From the NCBI RefSeq assembly GCF_019279795.1, contig NC_056743.1, positions 628,120,019 to 628,184,018 of the forward strand: a stretch of 64,000 bases of DNA, in the 5' to 3' direction. The DNA is from Protopterus annectens. Taxonomy: Eukaryota > Chordata > Ceratodontiformes > Protopteridae. Both the position numbers and the translations under genes were made by a program. This document shows positions 10,106 through 23,400 of the stretch, in pieces. The first letter of the stretch is position 1. Each line of letters starts with the position of its first letter. Under the pieces are notes generated by a model. That model ran no database searches and was not told the origin of the DNA. It saw only the letters and a list, made by a program, of their open reading frames with translations.

Positions 10106-13055
10106 AGTTCATAGGTTCATAGGTTCATAGGTTCATAGGTTTATACTAGGCTATCTGCCCTAAGGCATTTATAAGCCTAGCCCAAATTTTTGTGGCTTAC
10201 GCCACCCCTTATATGAAAAAATACTGTGCCCATTAGTTTGTTGTGCCTCTGTCCAGCAGTGACACAGAGATGATTCCTGGGGTAAACCTACGATCTCCCA
10301 TCCACAGGTCTAGATTTCTCTTGAACAGAGTCAGCGAGGTGCTCTGCCTCACATGGACCGGGATTTTATTCCACAGCATAGGGAGTCTCTGAGTGATAAA
10401 TCTATCCCTCCAGCACGTCCTATTTATATCCGTGCTAAGGTTTAAGTCGCTTGCTCTAGTGGTTTTGGTGGATTTGGATTTTTTGAGGTGGAGCATGTCC
10501 ATTAATTCCGGGTTGGACATGGCCTTGTATGTCAGGCACATGTCACCTCTGAGCAGACGGTATGCCACTGAATAGAGCTGGAGTTTCTACAATCTGGCAG
10601 TATATGACAGATTTTGGAGTCCCTTTATCCTTTTGGTGAGGAACTTTTGGGGTCTCTCCAATTGCTGCAGATGTCGGGTGAGATACATCCCGAATGGGGC
10701 ATTGTACTCGATCATTGGTCTGATAAGTGAAGAGTACAGGGGAACAATGACCTCACTAGATCTGGATGTGAATCCCTTCATGATCAGGTGGGCAATGTAG
10801 AAGGTCTTTCTAACCACTTTAGCAATGTGAGTGTCAAAAGAAAGGCCACTGTCAACCTGGGTCCCCAGGTCCCTGATAACCTCTTCTGTGCTTAGTGGAT
10901 TGCCACCTATATGGTAGCTTGGGGTTACCTTGTTTTTCCCGAAGGGTATGACTATACATTTTTTGGCGTTTAACTTCAGGCCATGGCTCTGGCACCAGCT
11001 ATCTGTTTCCGTGAGTCCTTCTGAAGGATATCCGTGTCCGATGCACTTTCCACTATGGCGCCCAGTTTGCAGTCGTCTGCAAACTTTGTCAGCCAAAGTC
11101 CTCCCATGTTGGCCTGTACTTCTGAGAAGTAGATGCCAAACAATAGGGGCCAAGGACCGAGCCCTGTGGGACACCACTTGTGACTGGCTTGGAGTCTGAC
11201 ACAGCGCCAGCAACTCTAACCCTGTGGGTTCTGTCCTTAAGCCAGTTTGCAACCCATCTTGTGACATATGGGTTTACATTTAAGCTGGTAAGTTTTTCTA
11301 CAATACCGAGTGGGGTATTGTGTCGAAAGCCTTTGCAAGGTCAAGGTAGGCTGTATGGACTGCCTTTCCCTCATCAATGGCCTTGGTGACTGTTTCGAAG
11401 AAGTCGACCAAGTTCAAAAGGCATGATCTTCCCTTGACAAAGCCAAACTGGGTCGGGTCCAATGTCTGCAAGTCCCCTATATCTTTGTTTATGAGCTCCA
11501 TTATGATCCTCTCCATAGCTTTGCAGACTAGACTTGTTAAGCTTATGGGGCGGTAATTACCAGGGTCCGTAGAGGCGCCGCCTTTGTGGAGTGGGACCAC
11601 AGTTGCCGTACGCCACTCTTTGGGCACGTATCCTGTGGTAAGGCTGAGATTAAACAGCTGCCTTATGTGTGGGTTTAATTCCTCATTTAGCTCGTGTAGC
11701 ACACAGCCGGGGACACCATCCGGTCCCATTGATGCTGTGTTTTTAGCTTTAGAGAGAGCAGCTTTCACCTGCGCATTTGAGATGTCCGAGAGGCTACACT
11801 CGGCTGGGATAGTTATCTCTCCTTTAGGGGGGAGAGGGGGGTGAAGTTTGCACTGAACCTGTCTGTCAGTATATTGGCAATGTCTGTGGGTTCAGTGATT
11901 TTTGTATCATTTTGGACTAATTCTGAGCATATCTGGGAGTTTCCACCCAGGTTCCTAACATAGCTGAAAAAGGCCTTATGATTGTCCTTTGAATCCATGG
12001 CAATTTTTCTCTCAAAATTGGCCTTAGTTGATTTTATGAGTGCTCGTATTTTTTTACTAATAATGATCAGGGGTGACTTCCCTTTTATGGATTTTGTTCT
12101 ATCGTGTAATAGCTTTCTCCTCTTATTGTAAAGTTTGTTAATGGCTGGGGTCCACCAGACTGGACGTTTGCCCTTTGTGGAAAGAGTCTTGGTTTTATTT
12201 GGGATTGCCTGATCCATGCAGTCCAGGAGGTGTTCATAGAAGGCATTTGTAAGGGCTGCCTGAGCTTGGGTTGTGGTTTCCTCTGGCTCAGGGGCCTTGA
12301 AGGATACCACACCAGTCTTGAGTAGTGTGAAGTTTGCTTTAGAGAAGTTCTTCACTATGGTCTTTTTGTTTGGGGTGGGGCGGGATGTGGATTTCCAGTG
12401 AGATTAGTTTATGATCAGATCTCACCAATGAGGGATATACTTCGGTGTGGAGCATTTTGTCCCCATGTTTGTGACAATGAGATCTAGTATATTTTCTCCT
12501 CTCGTGGGAACAGTGACTAGCTGTTCCATGGCATTTGAATTTATGAACTCCAGGAACCGTTGGGCTAGAAAGTTAGGGCTTGAGTAATGTTCCCAGTCTA
12601 TATTCGGGTAGTTGAAGTCACCCAATATGATGGTGTTTGGAGATACATTTATACCCTCCAGTGTCTTCAGGAAGGCTGTGTGGGGTTCCTGAGTTTGAGA
12701 GGGTGGCCTGTAGCATGCTACAATTTGTAGAGCAGTTTTGCCTATGGTTAGTTGCACCTGGATGGTTTCGAAGCTTGTGCATTGCCACCAACCTGGAGGT
12801 GTGGGTATCCTTTATGAATATGGATACACCCCCTCCTTTTGTGGTGTGGTCCGGGTTTTGGGGCCGGAACGCATGATATGAGGTAAAACCTAATAGTGCC
12901 GGGGTGCTCTCAGGAGCCTTGAACCAGGTTTCAGTTACAGCACAGACATCGATGTTCTCCATACTGAGAAGGGCCTCGAGTGCGTGCATTTTGAGATTTA
13001 GACTTCTGGCATTGAGCAGCATTACCCTCAGTTTCTTCCCATTTTTGTTTTCTGT
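10106..13055 (-). mobile_element. CR1-type LINE, copy A
   Basis: On the minus strand the element runs from an endonuclease (MLLNARSLNLKMHALEALLS, about 13,026 downwards) through RT (SMGPDGVPG, NYRPISLTSLVCKAMERI) to a C-terminus (DRFITQRLPMLWNKIP). The 3' UTR ends in head-to-tail octamers of CCTATGAA, seen as TTCATAGG at 10,106-10,140. Octamer 3' ends are a CR1 hallmark. The copy is split among frames and inactive. Its 5' end meets an RTE-clade LINE tail at about 13,045-13,065, so the ORF1 region present in copies B and C is missing. The start codon near 13,106 comes from the RTE tail, not CR1. Confidence 0.85.
10230..13040 (-). pseudogene. CR1 copy A ORF2 (endonuclease-RT), broken
   Basis: The open stretches are 12,618-13,106 and 12,422-12,757 (APE-type endonuclease, with ETWFKAPES and ILGDFNYPNIDW), 11,813-12,355 (linker with RPVWWTPAINKLYNKRR), 11,298-11,768 (RT fingers/palm with FGFVKGRSC and YLDLAKAFDTIPHS), 10,587-11,267 (RT to connection, containing [16 protein letters not shown]) and 10,233-10,568 (C-terminus). 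Several frameshifts separate them. The product would copy its RNA at a nicked genomic target. Confidence 0.85.
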
Positions 13056-13065
13056 TTTAGTCCTA

Positions 13066-14255
13066 ATCTTCTTCTTCTTTTGTCTGTTCGTGTTAGGGGT
13101 CGCCATAGCAGATCATCTGTTTCCATTTCTTTTTGTCCTTTGCATCTTGTTCTGTCACATCAACCACCTGCATGTCCTCACTCACCGCATCCATAAGCCT
13201 TATCTTAGGCCTTCCTGTTTTCCTATTACGTGGCAGCTCCATCCTTAGCATCCTTCTCCCAATATACACAGCATCCCTCCTCAGCACATGTCCAAATCAA
13301 AGCAATCTCACCTCTCTGGCTTTGTCTCCAAACCGTCCAACTTGAGCTGACTCTCTAATATACTGATTCCTTATCCTATCTATCCTCATCACACCCAATG
13401 CAAATTTTAACATCTTTAACTTTGCCACCTCCAGCACTGACTCCTGTCTTTTCATCAATGCCACCATCTCCAACCCAAATAACATATCTGGTCTCACTAA
13501 CCTCTTGCAGACCTTCCCTTTCACTCTTAATGGTACTCGTCTTTCACAAATCACACCTGACACTCTTCTCCACCCTCCCCATCCTGCCTGTACTCTCTTC
13601 TTCACATCTCTTCCACACTCACCATTACTCTGAACTGTTGATCCCGAGTATTTAAACTCCACCACTTTCAACAACTCTACTCTCTGCATCTTCACCATTC
13701 CTCTATCCTCCCTCTCATTCACACACAAATATTCTTAGTCCTGTTGACCTTCATTCCTCTTCTCTCTAGAACATATCTCCACCTCTCCAGGGTCTCCTCA
13801 TCCTGTTCCCTACTCTCACTAGAGATCACAATACCATCTGCAAACATCATAGTCCACGGGGGCTCCTGTCTAATCTCATTTGTCAACTTGTCCATCATCA
13901 TTGCAAATAAGAAAGGGCTCAGAGCTGATCCTTGATGTAATCCCACCTTCACCTTGAATGCATCTGTCACTCCTGTCGCAGACCTCACCACTGTCACACT
14001 GCTCTCGTACATATCCTGACTTCCTCATACAATACCACAACTCCTCTCTAGGCACCCTGTCATATGCTTTCTCTAAGTCCACAAAGACACACTGCATCTC
14101 CTTCTGACCTTCTCTATACTTCTACATCAACACCCTCAGAGCAAACATCACATCTGTAGTGCTCTTTCCAAGCATGAAACCATACTGCTGATCACTAATC
14201 ATCACCTCCCTTCTTAAACTAGCTTCCACTATTCTTTCCCATGGATTAAGGGGTA
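13066..14255 (-). mobile_element. RTE-clade LINE, 5'-truncated
   Basis: Minus-strand pieces match the RTE-clade ORF C-terminal two thirds. They include YDRVPREELWYCMRKSG, VGLHQGSALSPFLFAMMMD, MMFADGIVISSESREQDEE, GSTVQSNGECGRDVKKRVQA, and MLRRDAVYIGRRMLRMELPR followed by GRPKIRLMD and WKQMICYGDP. The catalytic FADD reads FADG, and frameshifts separate the blocks at 13,876-14,097, 13,719-14,012, 13,297-13,728 and 13,093-13,287. The 3' end (TGGCGACCCCTAAC, then an AAAAGAAGAAG tail) is the same type of tail found on the SINEs at 27,464 and 29,855. The endonuclease half is missing. Confidence 0.85.
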
Positions 14256-14451
14256 CTTAAGTACAAATAAGATTTCTTTGAATATGTAAATGATAAGTCA
14301 CAGTAGTGTGCACTGAATGTATAATAAGAAAGGTCTAACTGCATTTCAGTAAAAACAGAAACTAATGTATTAGTCACTGTTTTAGTTGTAATACACTTTT
14401 CTCCATAATGACTTCATAATTCATTGTTTTCAGCTGGCTTTATTTACTACT

Positions 14452-14453
<2 letters not shown>

Positions 14454-14534
<81 letters not shown>
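14454..14534. repeat. (CA)n microsatellite
   Basis: About 80 bases of CA dinucleotide, directly joined to the 163-bp repeat unit that follows it. Confidence 0.98.
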
Positions 14535-14535
<1 letters not shown>

Positions 14536-14697
14536 TATTGGTTTTCCAAAGACACAGATTATCTGTCCTGTTGGTACATACTAGAAATTTGCATAGCTTG
14601 TAATGTAAGACATGAAGTTTAATAACAGGTTCTCTTGCAGAAGGGGAAGACATACTGTGCTGAACTGTTTATATGTTTAGTCCATCAAGTTAGACAT
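14535..14697. repeat. 163-bp dispersed repeat, copy 1
   Basis: Nearly identical (about five differences by eye) to 17,473-17,634, and in both places it begins at the end of a (CA)n tract. Flanks on either side differ. It contains no ORF, A/B boxes or inverted termini that I can see. It could be the end of an unknown transposon family with a microsatellite at its terminus, or a recent local duplication. Confidence 0.85.
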
Positions 14698-16683
14698 AAA
14701 ACATTCTTTTTTTCTTTTTGATTACTGATGTATCCTATGAAAAAATGATATCAGGACCCTAGTAAAATCTGGAAATATACCAACAATCACTGTAATGCAA
14801 TTTCTGAGAATTTAAAATATTGAATACATTATTTGCTGATGCAGGTTTATGATAAATCAAAGGTCTTAGAAGTATACATTTAATACATGATGATGCAGTA
14901 TGTGCTGCCAGAGAATTTGCTAGCTTTTCACAATGTTTACAAATTTCTAACTGCTGCTGCTAAATTTCTGTGCAAGATGAGGCAGGGCAGACCCATGCAG
15001 TATTGTCAGGTTAGGTGCATGTTCTGTGTCTAGTTAATTAATATGACACGTAAAATATAAATAGCTTCCTGGGTAGGTGAGATCTGTATCCAACAACAAT
15101 GCTACCAGCTGTTTGTTGGCAGACAATACTCCACCTGGAGGCTGTTAATGTGAACTACAATGGGTGACTATAAACACTAGTGATATGGGCATATTATAGC
15201 TGATGAGGATGCAGGGCATATTTTAGCACAGAAAAAAGTTAAAAATGGATAATATAAAAGAGAGAGTTTTCAGCTTTCCCCCTCAGTTTTGATTTCTCTT
15301 ATCAATCCCTTACCATACTGGCCTGAAACTGAACTTTGCAGCTAGTAAATGAATTTGATAGGTCAAGCCATTATGATGCTTAAGGCAAGTGTTCATTTCC
15401 TAGCAGAAAGTGAGGGCTCATCCCAGCTGCAAGGTTCAGACATGTTACTTGGTGTCAAGGTGAACATATTAAATAAAGATATATAAGAGCTGTTTTATAA
15501 CATTAGTTTTAAGTTTCGGGGTGTCTAACTCACACAATAAAATAGAAAAGTTAAAATGGTTTGGCCTAGGTCCTATGTGAGGAATTACCTTGAAGACATA
15601 CTTGCCACTAATAGAGTTTCAAGAAGAACCAAACAATTGTGTTCTCTTTCTTTAAATAAATTATGCCAAGGACACAATGCCGTAACTCTTGTTCACATAG
15701 CGAAGACAGGAGTGACAAAACATTATTATAATCTGACAAATAGTTTGGCCACTGCTGACCTTTAAAATGAAACAAAAAAGCAGAAGTCCAATGGGGAATC
15801 ACTAAGTTTTTGAATGGTAACATCTTCTTTGTGTTTTTGAGTATTGTATAGATATTAAGCTCACCTTTTTTCTGCTATGAATTTAATTGTCCATTTTACC
15901 CTCGTTCTTTCTAGTAAAAATGTGATGCTTCATTGTTTAATTATTAGCTGAATTTTATAAATAATTTTAAATGTTAGCATGTTTGGTATGTTTTATTGTT
16001 CTCCTTTTTAAAACTAGCCACTGATGATCTCACTGAGCAATATAAAGAAGGAAGTGGTTTAAAGCAATTTCCGGAAAAAGAAGAAAATGAAAAACCACTG
16101 ACACAGGGAGAATATAGCAAGTCGACATTTAGCAAGTGAAGAAAAAAAAACAAGACACAGACAGAGACTGTTATTTAAAAAGGAAAAAATTAAACAGCAG
16201 CAACAGCAGCAGCAAAAAGTGGAAAACAATACAAAATAAACAATTAACAACTGTAGAACTCTTCACAGCCTATGCAGGCATGCACATTCAACAAAGATAA
16301 AAATAATTGGGAGTGCTATGTGGTATCTACGGTTGGTCGACATTGGTTTTAACTATCTTGTTGTCACAAGCAAATAAGATGTCCACGACCAAGCTTCATT
16401 ACAGCTTCAGAAACCTGATACATACTTATTAGGTAAGTAATCAGCTTTGTCTTTTACCCTTTATGGATGATAACACAGATATCCTACATCTTCTTTAGTT
16501 TCCTGTTTCATATGGAGAATTTCTCTCTTTCCTGTTTTAAAGTGTATCTGCTACTGTATATGTGTGTCAACCAAAGATGTATTTTTTATTTGTCTTCCTT
16601 TTTTCCTTTCATTGCTGAAATAAGCTGCACTTATCTTTTGAATTTGATGAAGAAAGAGCATATTTATTTTATTGTATTCATTC
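14698..16683. other. Unassigned A+T-rich sequence
   Basis: Only short ORFs without known motifs (for example 15,556-15,765). A small CAG/CAA-rich stretch lies at 16,196-16,217. No conserved feature recognised. Confidence 0.4.
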
Positions 16684-16800
16684 ACTTGTTTATTTATATT
16701 TGTTTACCAGGGTAGTGCACTGATCTCAATGGACCATTTGTATGCACAGCCCAGGTGACTAAGATCACATAAGAAATTAATAAAACATATTTACAGATGT
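16684..16800 (-). mobile_element. LINE 3'-tail fragment
   Basis: Read on the minus strand, it ends GCACTACCCTGGTAAACAAATATAAATAAA-like. The same form (GCACACTACCTTGATAAACAAG, then TATAAATAAATAAA) ends the LINE fragment at 62,810-63,325. This suggests a short 5'-truncated copy of that LINE family. The upstream limit is not resolved. Confidence 0.45.
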
Positions 16801-17334
16801 GAGAACATGCTAAAAAACAAATATATATACATATTTACAGATGTAAGAATATGCATACCTCTCAACTGTCCAGATTTTCACAGAATGTTCAGATTTTTAC
16901 CTCATATTTTTGGTATGTTCCTTTTGAAATTTGTGTTTTTCGGTAAAATCACTGAGGACCAAAGTCACTAAATAATGGTATACATTTGAGTTTCAGACTT
17001 CATATCATTCATAGAAAATGCATGCTAACACAAATTATGTTATTCTAGCAAGTTTATAAGTTTATAAGAGCAATATTTAAAATGTGTCCCTATTGCTGGG
17101 CCTTTGTTACCTCATTACTTTCGGCTTTGCCCAGATTTCTTGTGCTAAGAGGTTGAGAGGTATGAGAACATTTAGTTTAAGAAGCAGCTTACAATTTGCT
17201 TCTATTTTAATTGTTTTAGCTAGATGGTATAGTGTTAATGGAGTAAATGGGTGACAGACTATATACTTTTATTCCAAACGTACATTCATCCATTTCAATT
17301 CTTCCTGATTTCCAGAGGCAGGACATCTAAAACT

Positions 17335-17634
<300 letters not shown>

Positions 17635-19017
17635 AGCTTTTATTTAATGTGTAAAGTCCACTAATCACAGCTTTTTAATGGGTGAACTGGGAAATCAGAT
17701 TGGATTACATGATTTGCTATACACTGGGCAAATGAGGTTGTAGGTATTGTGTCCATCCCTAAATGATGCAACAGATTCACAGCTGTTTACTTTATCCTAT
17801 GGCTGCCCAGCCAGAGGTTTCCAAGCTACATCAGTTTTTGTACTACTGAATGTAGATATCAAGAAATATGTCATTTATATGTTCAGAATATATCAGTCAT
17901 CAAATAAATAAAGTAGTCAAGAAATGGGGATTGAAATATGACCTCAGTAGTCTGCAACTGTATTAAAGCTGCAATCCAATCTCATATTTCACAACTGCAA
18001 AAAACATTTGTTTTGAAGCTTTACTTTGGTAGGCCGAGGTATGCTGTGCAAGAGACCTAGCTGAGACCCATAAGATAAGCCTTTGGTTAGTCTAAGATTT
18101 TTGCCTCAAGCACTGTATACCCCAGCTTTAAGCATTTAAGCCCACTGCTGTCAAATGTAAACATACAGTTACATTTTCTGCTTAAAATTAAAAAAAAAAA
18201 AACTTTCCAGTGACTTAAGACTGCTTCATGGAACTCAAAATAATACACTTGTTAACAAATGTATGCTTCCTACATTGGTACATTGCCTTATAAACTTGCT
18301 CTTTTTGTGAAATACCCATTAAAAACTATCTTGTAACCCATGCTTCAAAGTACAGTAGCTCACAACGTGCATAGAAATTGAAATCTTTGCTTAAGTTTAT
18401 AATGGTTTCACCATCCCCAGATGAAGATTGCTATCACATTTTGTGTTTGGGGACTATGATTGCTCGCAGATGAAAATTAGCAGTATATTGTGGGCCAGGA
18501 AACAGTGACATTTAACAGTTGCATATTAGCATATCATTTCAAGTTAGGGCATTGCCATCAGCTTTATTTTACTGAAAGATTAAAGTACTGTACCTTATGC
18601 TATGGAGTGAGTAGCTATTTAAAGTACTGCAGATGTTTTGACCTTGCAAAGTACAGGAAATACACTAAGTCCATAGATGAATCACAATGACTGTAAGTCA
18701 GGCTTCCTTGCTCTGAAGAGTTACATGTCTTTTAGTGTAATGTCATCATGCACTGAAATAATGACTCAAAACACTAGTATGGCTTCTTAAGTATGCAAGT
18801 CAGTAGCTAAATAAATACACTTTTATTATGATAGTACAAATCAACAGCAGGTGCAATATAATTTGTGTGGTAAAATCATATTGTAAATAATTATTTTGGC
18901 ACTGTGTGTCAAGATACAAACACAGGGGAACATGAGTTATGCTGACTGCATGACGCATGCAGAGGCATGTTAAGGTAGGATGTGTCATGTGACCTCTCTT
19001 CAACCATATAAATTGTA
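17635..19017. other. Unassigned sequence
   Basis: Noncoding by inspection. Short ORFs at 18,490-18,690 and 18,800-19,003 show no known motif. Confidence 0.4.
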
Positions 19018-19339
19018 GTTCATAGGTTCATAGGTTCATAGGTTCATACTAGGCTATCTGCCCAAGGGCATTTATAAGCCTAGCCCATAGTTATGTGGCT
19101 TTCGCCACCCCTTTAGTTTGAATAAAAACTATGCCTATCATTTTGCTGTGCCTCTGTCAAGCAGTGACGCTGAAGTAATCCCTGGGGTATATCTGCAATC
19201 TCCCATCCATTGGTCAAGATTCCTCTTGAACAAGACCAGAGAGGTGCTCTGCCTCACATGTACCGGGATTTTGTTCCACAGCATAGGGAGTCTCTGGGTG
19301 ATGAATCTGTCCCTCCAGCACGTTCTATTTATAACCGTG

Positions 19340-21917
19340 TCAAGGTTTAAGTCTCCGCCCTTGTGGTTCTGAGGGATCTAGATTTTTGAGGTGAAGCATA
19401 TTCATCAAATCTGGGTTTGACATGGCCTTATATGTCAGGCACAGGTCACCTCTGAGCAAGCGGTATGAGACTGAATAGAGCTGGAGTTCTTTCAGTCGGG
19501 CAGCATAAGACATATTTTTGAGACCCTTTATCCTTTTGGTGAGGAACTTTTGGGGCCTTTCAAGCTGCAGCAGGTGTCTGGTCACACACATTGCGAACGG
19601 GCATTGTACTCAATCATAGGTCTAATAAGTGATGAGTACAGGGGACGATGACCTCCCTTGATCTAGATGTGAATCCCTTCATGATCAGGTGGGTGATATA
19701 GAAGGTTTTCCTAACTACTTTAGCAACATGAGTGTCAAACGAAAGGCTACTGTCAACCTGGGTCCCCAGATCTCTGATGACTTTTTCTGTGCTCAGTGGA
19801 TTGCCACCTATATGGTAGCTAGGGGTAGCCTTGTTTTTCCCAAAGGGTATGACTATGCATTTTTTGGCGTTTAACTTCAGGCCATGGCTCTGGCACCAGT
19901 TATCCATTTCTGTGAGGCCCTTCTGGAGGATATCTGTCAGATGTGTTTTTGACTATGGCGCCCAGTTTGCAGTCATCTGCAAACTTTGTCAGCCATAACC
20001 CTCCTGTGTTTGCTTGTACTTCAGAAAAGTAGATGCCGAACAAGAGTGGACCCAGGACTGAGCCCTGTGGGACACCACTTGTGACAGGCTTTGAGTCTGA
20101 CATGGCTCCAGCAACTCTGACCCTGTGGGTTCTGTCACTTAGCCAGTTTGCAACCCATCTTGTGATGTATGGGTTTACATTCAAGCTGATGAGTTTTTCA
20201 ATGATACCTGAGTGGGGTATTGTGTCAAGGCCTTTGCCAGGTCGAGGTAGGCTGTATGGACTGCCTTTCCTCATCAATGGCCTTGGTGACTGTCTCAAAA
20301 AGTCAACCAAGTTTAAGAGGCAGGATCTGCCTTTGACAAAGCCAAACTGAGTTGGATCCAAAGTCTGCAAGTTCCCTATGTCTTTATTTATGAGTTCCAT
20401 TATGATCCTCTCCATGGCTTTGCAGATAAGGCTTGTCAAGCTAATGGGGCGGTAATTTCCAGGGTCTGTGGAGGCACCGCCTTATGAAGTGGGACCACAG
20501 TCGCCGCGCCACTCCTTGGGTATGTATCCTGAGGTGAGGCTAAGATTAAACAGCTGTCCTAACTGTGGGTTTAATTCCTCATTGAGTTCATGAAGCACAC
20601 AGCCGGGGACACCATCCGGTCCCATGGATGCTGTGTTTTTTGCCTTAGTGAGGGCAGTTCTCACCTGGGCGTTGGAGATGTTTGGGGGCCTACAATCCTC
20701 TGCAATAGATATCTCCCCTTTTGGGGGAGAGGCGCGCCAGAAGTTTGCACTGAACCTGTCAGCCAGTATGTTGGCAATGTGTGTAGGTTCAGTAATTTTC
20801 ACATCATTTTGAACTAATTCTGAGCATATCTGGGAGTTTCCTCCTAGGTTTCTAACATAGCTAAAGAAGGCCTTATGATTCTCTTTAGAGTCCTTGGCGA
20901 TTTTTCTCTCAAAATTTGCCTTGGATGATTTTATGAGAGCTCTTAGTTTTTACTTATAATGATCAAAGGTGTCTTACCTTTCAAGGATTTTGCTCTATCT
21001 TGTAGTAGCTTCCTCCTTTTGTTGTAGAGCTTGTTTATGGCTGGGGTCCACCAGACTGGACGCTTGCCTTTGGTACAGAGAGTCTTAGTTTTGTTTGGGA
21101 TTGCCTGATCCATGCAGTCCTGTAGGTGCTGGTAGAAGGCATTTGTAAGTGATTCAGCGGTTTGAGTAATGTTTACCACTGGCTCAGGGGCCTTAAAGGA
21201 GACCACACTAGTTTTTAGAAGTGTGAAATCGGCTTTTGAAAAGTTTTTCACTGTGGTCTTTTTGTTTCAGGTGGGGGCGGATGAGGACCTCCAGCGAGAT
21301 TAGTTTATGATCTGATCTCACCAGTGAGGGGTATACTTCGGTGTTGAACATTTTGATCCCATGTTCGTGATGATGAGATCAAGTATGTTTTCTCCTCTTG
21401 TGGGGATGGTGACTAGTTGTTCCATGGCATTTGAGTTTATGAACTCCAGGAATCTTTGGGTTAGAGTGTTCGGGCTTGAGTAGTGTTCCCAGTCTATATT
21501 AGGGTAGTTAAAGTCACCTAGTATGATGGTGTTTGGAGATACATTTATCCCTCCAATGTTTTCAGGAAGGCCATGTGAGGTTCCTGAGTTTGAGAGGGTG
21601 GCCTGTAACATGCTACAAATTGCAGAGCAGTCTTGCCTATGGTTAATTGCACCTGGATGGTCTCCGATGCATCATGCGTTGCCACCAACCTTGAGGTGTG
21701 GGTGTCCTTTATGAATATGGACACCCCCTCCTTTCTTGGTGTTGTCCGGATTTTGGGGCCGGAACGCATGATATGAGGTGAAACCTGTTAGTGCTGGGGT
21801 GCTCTCAGGAGCCTTGAACCAGGTTTCTGTCACAGCACAGACATCGATGTTCTCCATATTGAGAAGGGCCTCGAGTGCGTGCATCTTGAGATTGAGACTT
21901 CTGGCATTGAGCAGCAT
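19340..21917 (-). pseudogene. CR1 copy B ORF2 (endonuclease-RT), broken
   Basis: Endonuclease motifs are MLLNARSLNLKMHALEALLN, AVTETWFKAPES and ILGDFNYPNIDW. RT motifs are TASMGPDGVPG, FGFVKGRSCLLNLVDF, TSGVPQGSVLGPLLFGIYF and FADD. The C-terminal part includes QVDSSLSFDTHVAKVVRKTF. The key catalytic aspartates of RT survive, but the ORF is cut into at least six frames. Confidence 0.85.
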
Positions 21918-21946
21918 TACCCTTAGTTTTTTTCCTGTTTGGTGTT

Positions 21947-22197
21947 CTAGGGTGGTAGGTTTAGAATTTGAGCCTTGCCTAAAAAAGGCACTATGGGGGT
22001 GGCAAGAGCCTTTGCCAATATCCGGAAGCCCAGGGGTGACAGGTGCAAGCCGTCCCTTGCGAAGCAGCGTGGCTTGTCCAGCATGTCATCCCAGGCGGAC
22101 AGACATTGGATCCCCTTTGAATGACACCAGAATTTAAGCCAATTATTAAAGCTGATCATCTTATCACTGTATTGTGGCATCATTCTAGGTGAAGGTA
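21947..22197 (-). pseudogene. CR1 copy B ORF1, esterase-domain C-terminus
   Basis: Reads WCHSKGIQCLSAWDDML, then RDGLHLSPLGFRILAKAL. CR1 ORF1 proteins are known to carry an SGNH/GDSL-type esterase; the D-x-x-H of its catalytic set appears here as DGLH. Only the last part is present, because the copy is 5'-truncated. Confidence 0.7.
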
Positions 22198-22966
22198 GTC
22201 ATACATGTATGTTACAAAGTCTGTTAGCTTAGCTTGCTTTTAAAATTTAGATACTGAATATTTGTAATAAATCCATGGATATCAACTACCGCAGTCTAAA
22301 TAAAAGTCTAAAAGTACTCTGTGACTGCTGGGCACTTTTGTTTTTACTTTACAGTTAATTCATTTTTCTATCAGATATCTGCTTACTTCTGTTCATTTTT
22401 TTACCAGCTTTACTATACTTTTTCATTTTTCTGCCAGTTCTGCAAAGATACATGGTATATATTAACCATGCTTCCAGAACTACAACACTTTTTTTTCAAA
22501 CCTTTCAGGAAACACCCTAAGTAATAAACCTTCTGTAGGGGATCTAAACAAAGAAATATATTCATTTTAACATAATACTTTTTCACGCCATTCTGTGGAC
22601 TAAATCCTCCACTAAACTCCCTTTTCATTCAAAGCACTCAAATGTAAAATCTTGTCAAGTCAGTGGTACAACCCACTACTGCTGAATAAAGCTGAATAAA
22701 TGACATTTCTGTAAAGCTTTCAAGATCCTGCTGCTCAATTAGCAATATGAGATGGCAAAAGTCTATATCTGAAGTACATCCATAGCTGCTGAAAACGTAA
22801 CATTTTCTCAAGTAAACATCAAGAAACGGCATAGAGTCAATGTCTGTAAGACTAAAGATTTATAAGTATGACTTTTAGGGACAAAATTACAAAAGATATA
22901 TTCTAATGTTTTTTGGCTTTCTTAATATCCTGTTCTTGTCACTGCTGCAGCTTATTGAATATTTTT
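22198..22966. other. Unassigned sequence
   Basis: A+T-rich with overlapping short ORFs (for example a cysteine-bearing minus ORF at 22,638-22,832) that match nothing I know. Could be host intergenic or intronic sequence. Confidence 0.4.
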
Positions 22967-23400
22967 GTAGAATAACAGGTGTGTGGTACCTTTAAGAGGC
23001 ATTTCCAAGATCTGTGTGTGCATATAAATACTAAGCACGTGTTAGCTTCAGTGCCATTTTGAAGGTGTAGACAGCATGTTAACATCTATGTGCTTGATAG
23101 CTAATCTGTTTATAAGTTAAAGTTACTTAACCTCATTTATGATGTGTTTGCATTCAATAAAGCTGCTTGAACAAGAAACTACAAATGTTCGCTTGTTTTA
23201 TCCTGACCTGGCGAGTGACATGGTGTCAGAACCGGGATTACAAAGACTATTCTTCAGAGCTTCGAGGTGCAGCGGTAATAGCGAAGGTGAACTAAAAGAA
23301 CTGAGAGCAAAACAAAGGGCCAGAAACAAGTCAAAGGCAAAGAGAACACACATGAATGATTTATTTATTAAAAGAGGTTAAACAGAGCATTACAAGGGCA
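22967..23400 (+). mobile_element. Ty3/gypsy LTR plus short leader (fossil)
   Basis: The LTR at 22,967-23,220 ends in GAGTGACA and contains a polyadenylation-like AATAAA. It matches the 3' LTR at 59,461-59,713 with roughly 15 differences over about 253 bases by eye, so both come from one family of moderate age. A primer-binding-site-like TGGTGTCAGAACCGGGA follows at 23,221-23,237, and then a short leader. No gag-pol body continues from here. The piece is a broken remnant. Confidence 0.8.

Larger units (their letters stand above)
19018..22197 (-). mobile_element. CR1-type LINE, copy B
   Basis: Same family and orientation as copy A, and longer at its 5' end. It begins in the C-terminal part of ORF1 (LPSPRMMP near 22,190) and ends in TTCATAGG octamers at 19,018-19,045. 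The order is ORF1 esterase remnant, endonuclease (21,318-21,917), linker (20,943-21,251), RT (19,900-20,802) and C-terminus (19,340-19,907). The catalytic LTKFADDCKLGAI is readable within 19,900-20,439. Several frameshifts make it inactive. No clear target-site duplication was found. Confidence 0.87.

Noticed and set aside
10930-11389. Plus-strand ORFs opposite CR1 copy A (and likewise in copies B and C)
   Set aside because: Antisense shadows of the CR1 ORF2; no independent motifs.
13093-13106. Start codon giving CR1 copy A endonuclease an N-terminus MATPNTNRQKKKK
   Set aside because: These codons are the RTE LINE tail read through the junction, not CR1 sequence.
22638-22832. Cysteine-bearing minus ORF considered as a host exon
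   Set aside because: Too short, no recognisable family, no clear splice-site pair supporting an exon.
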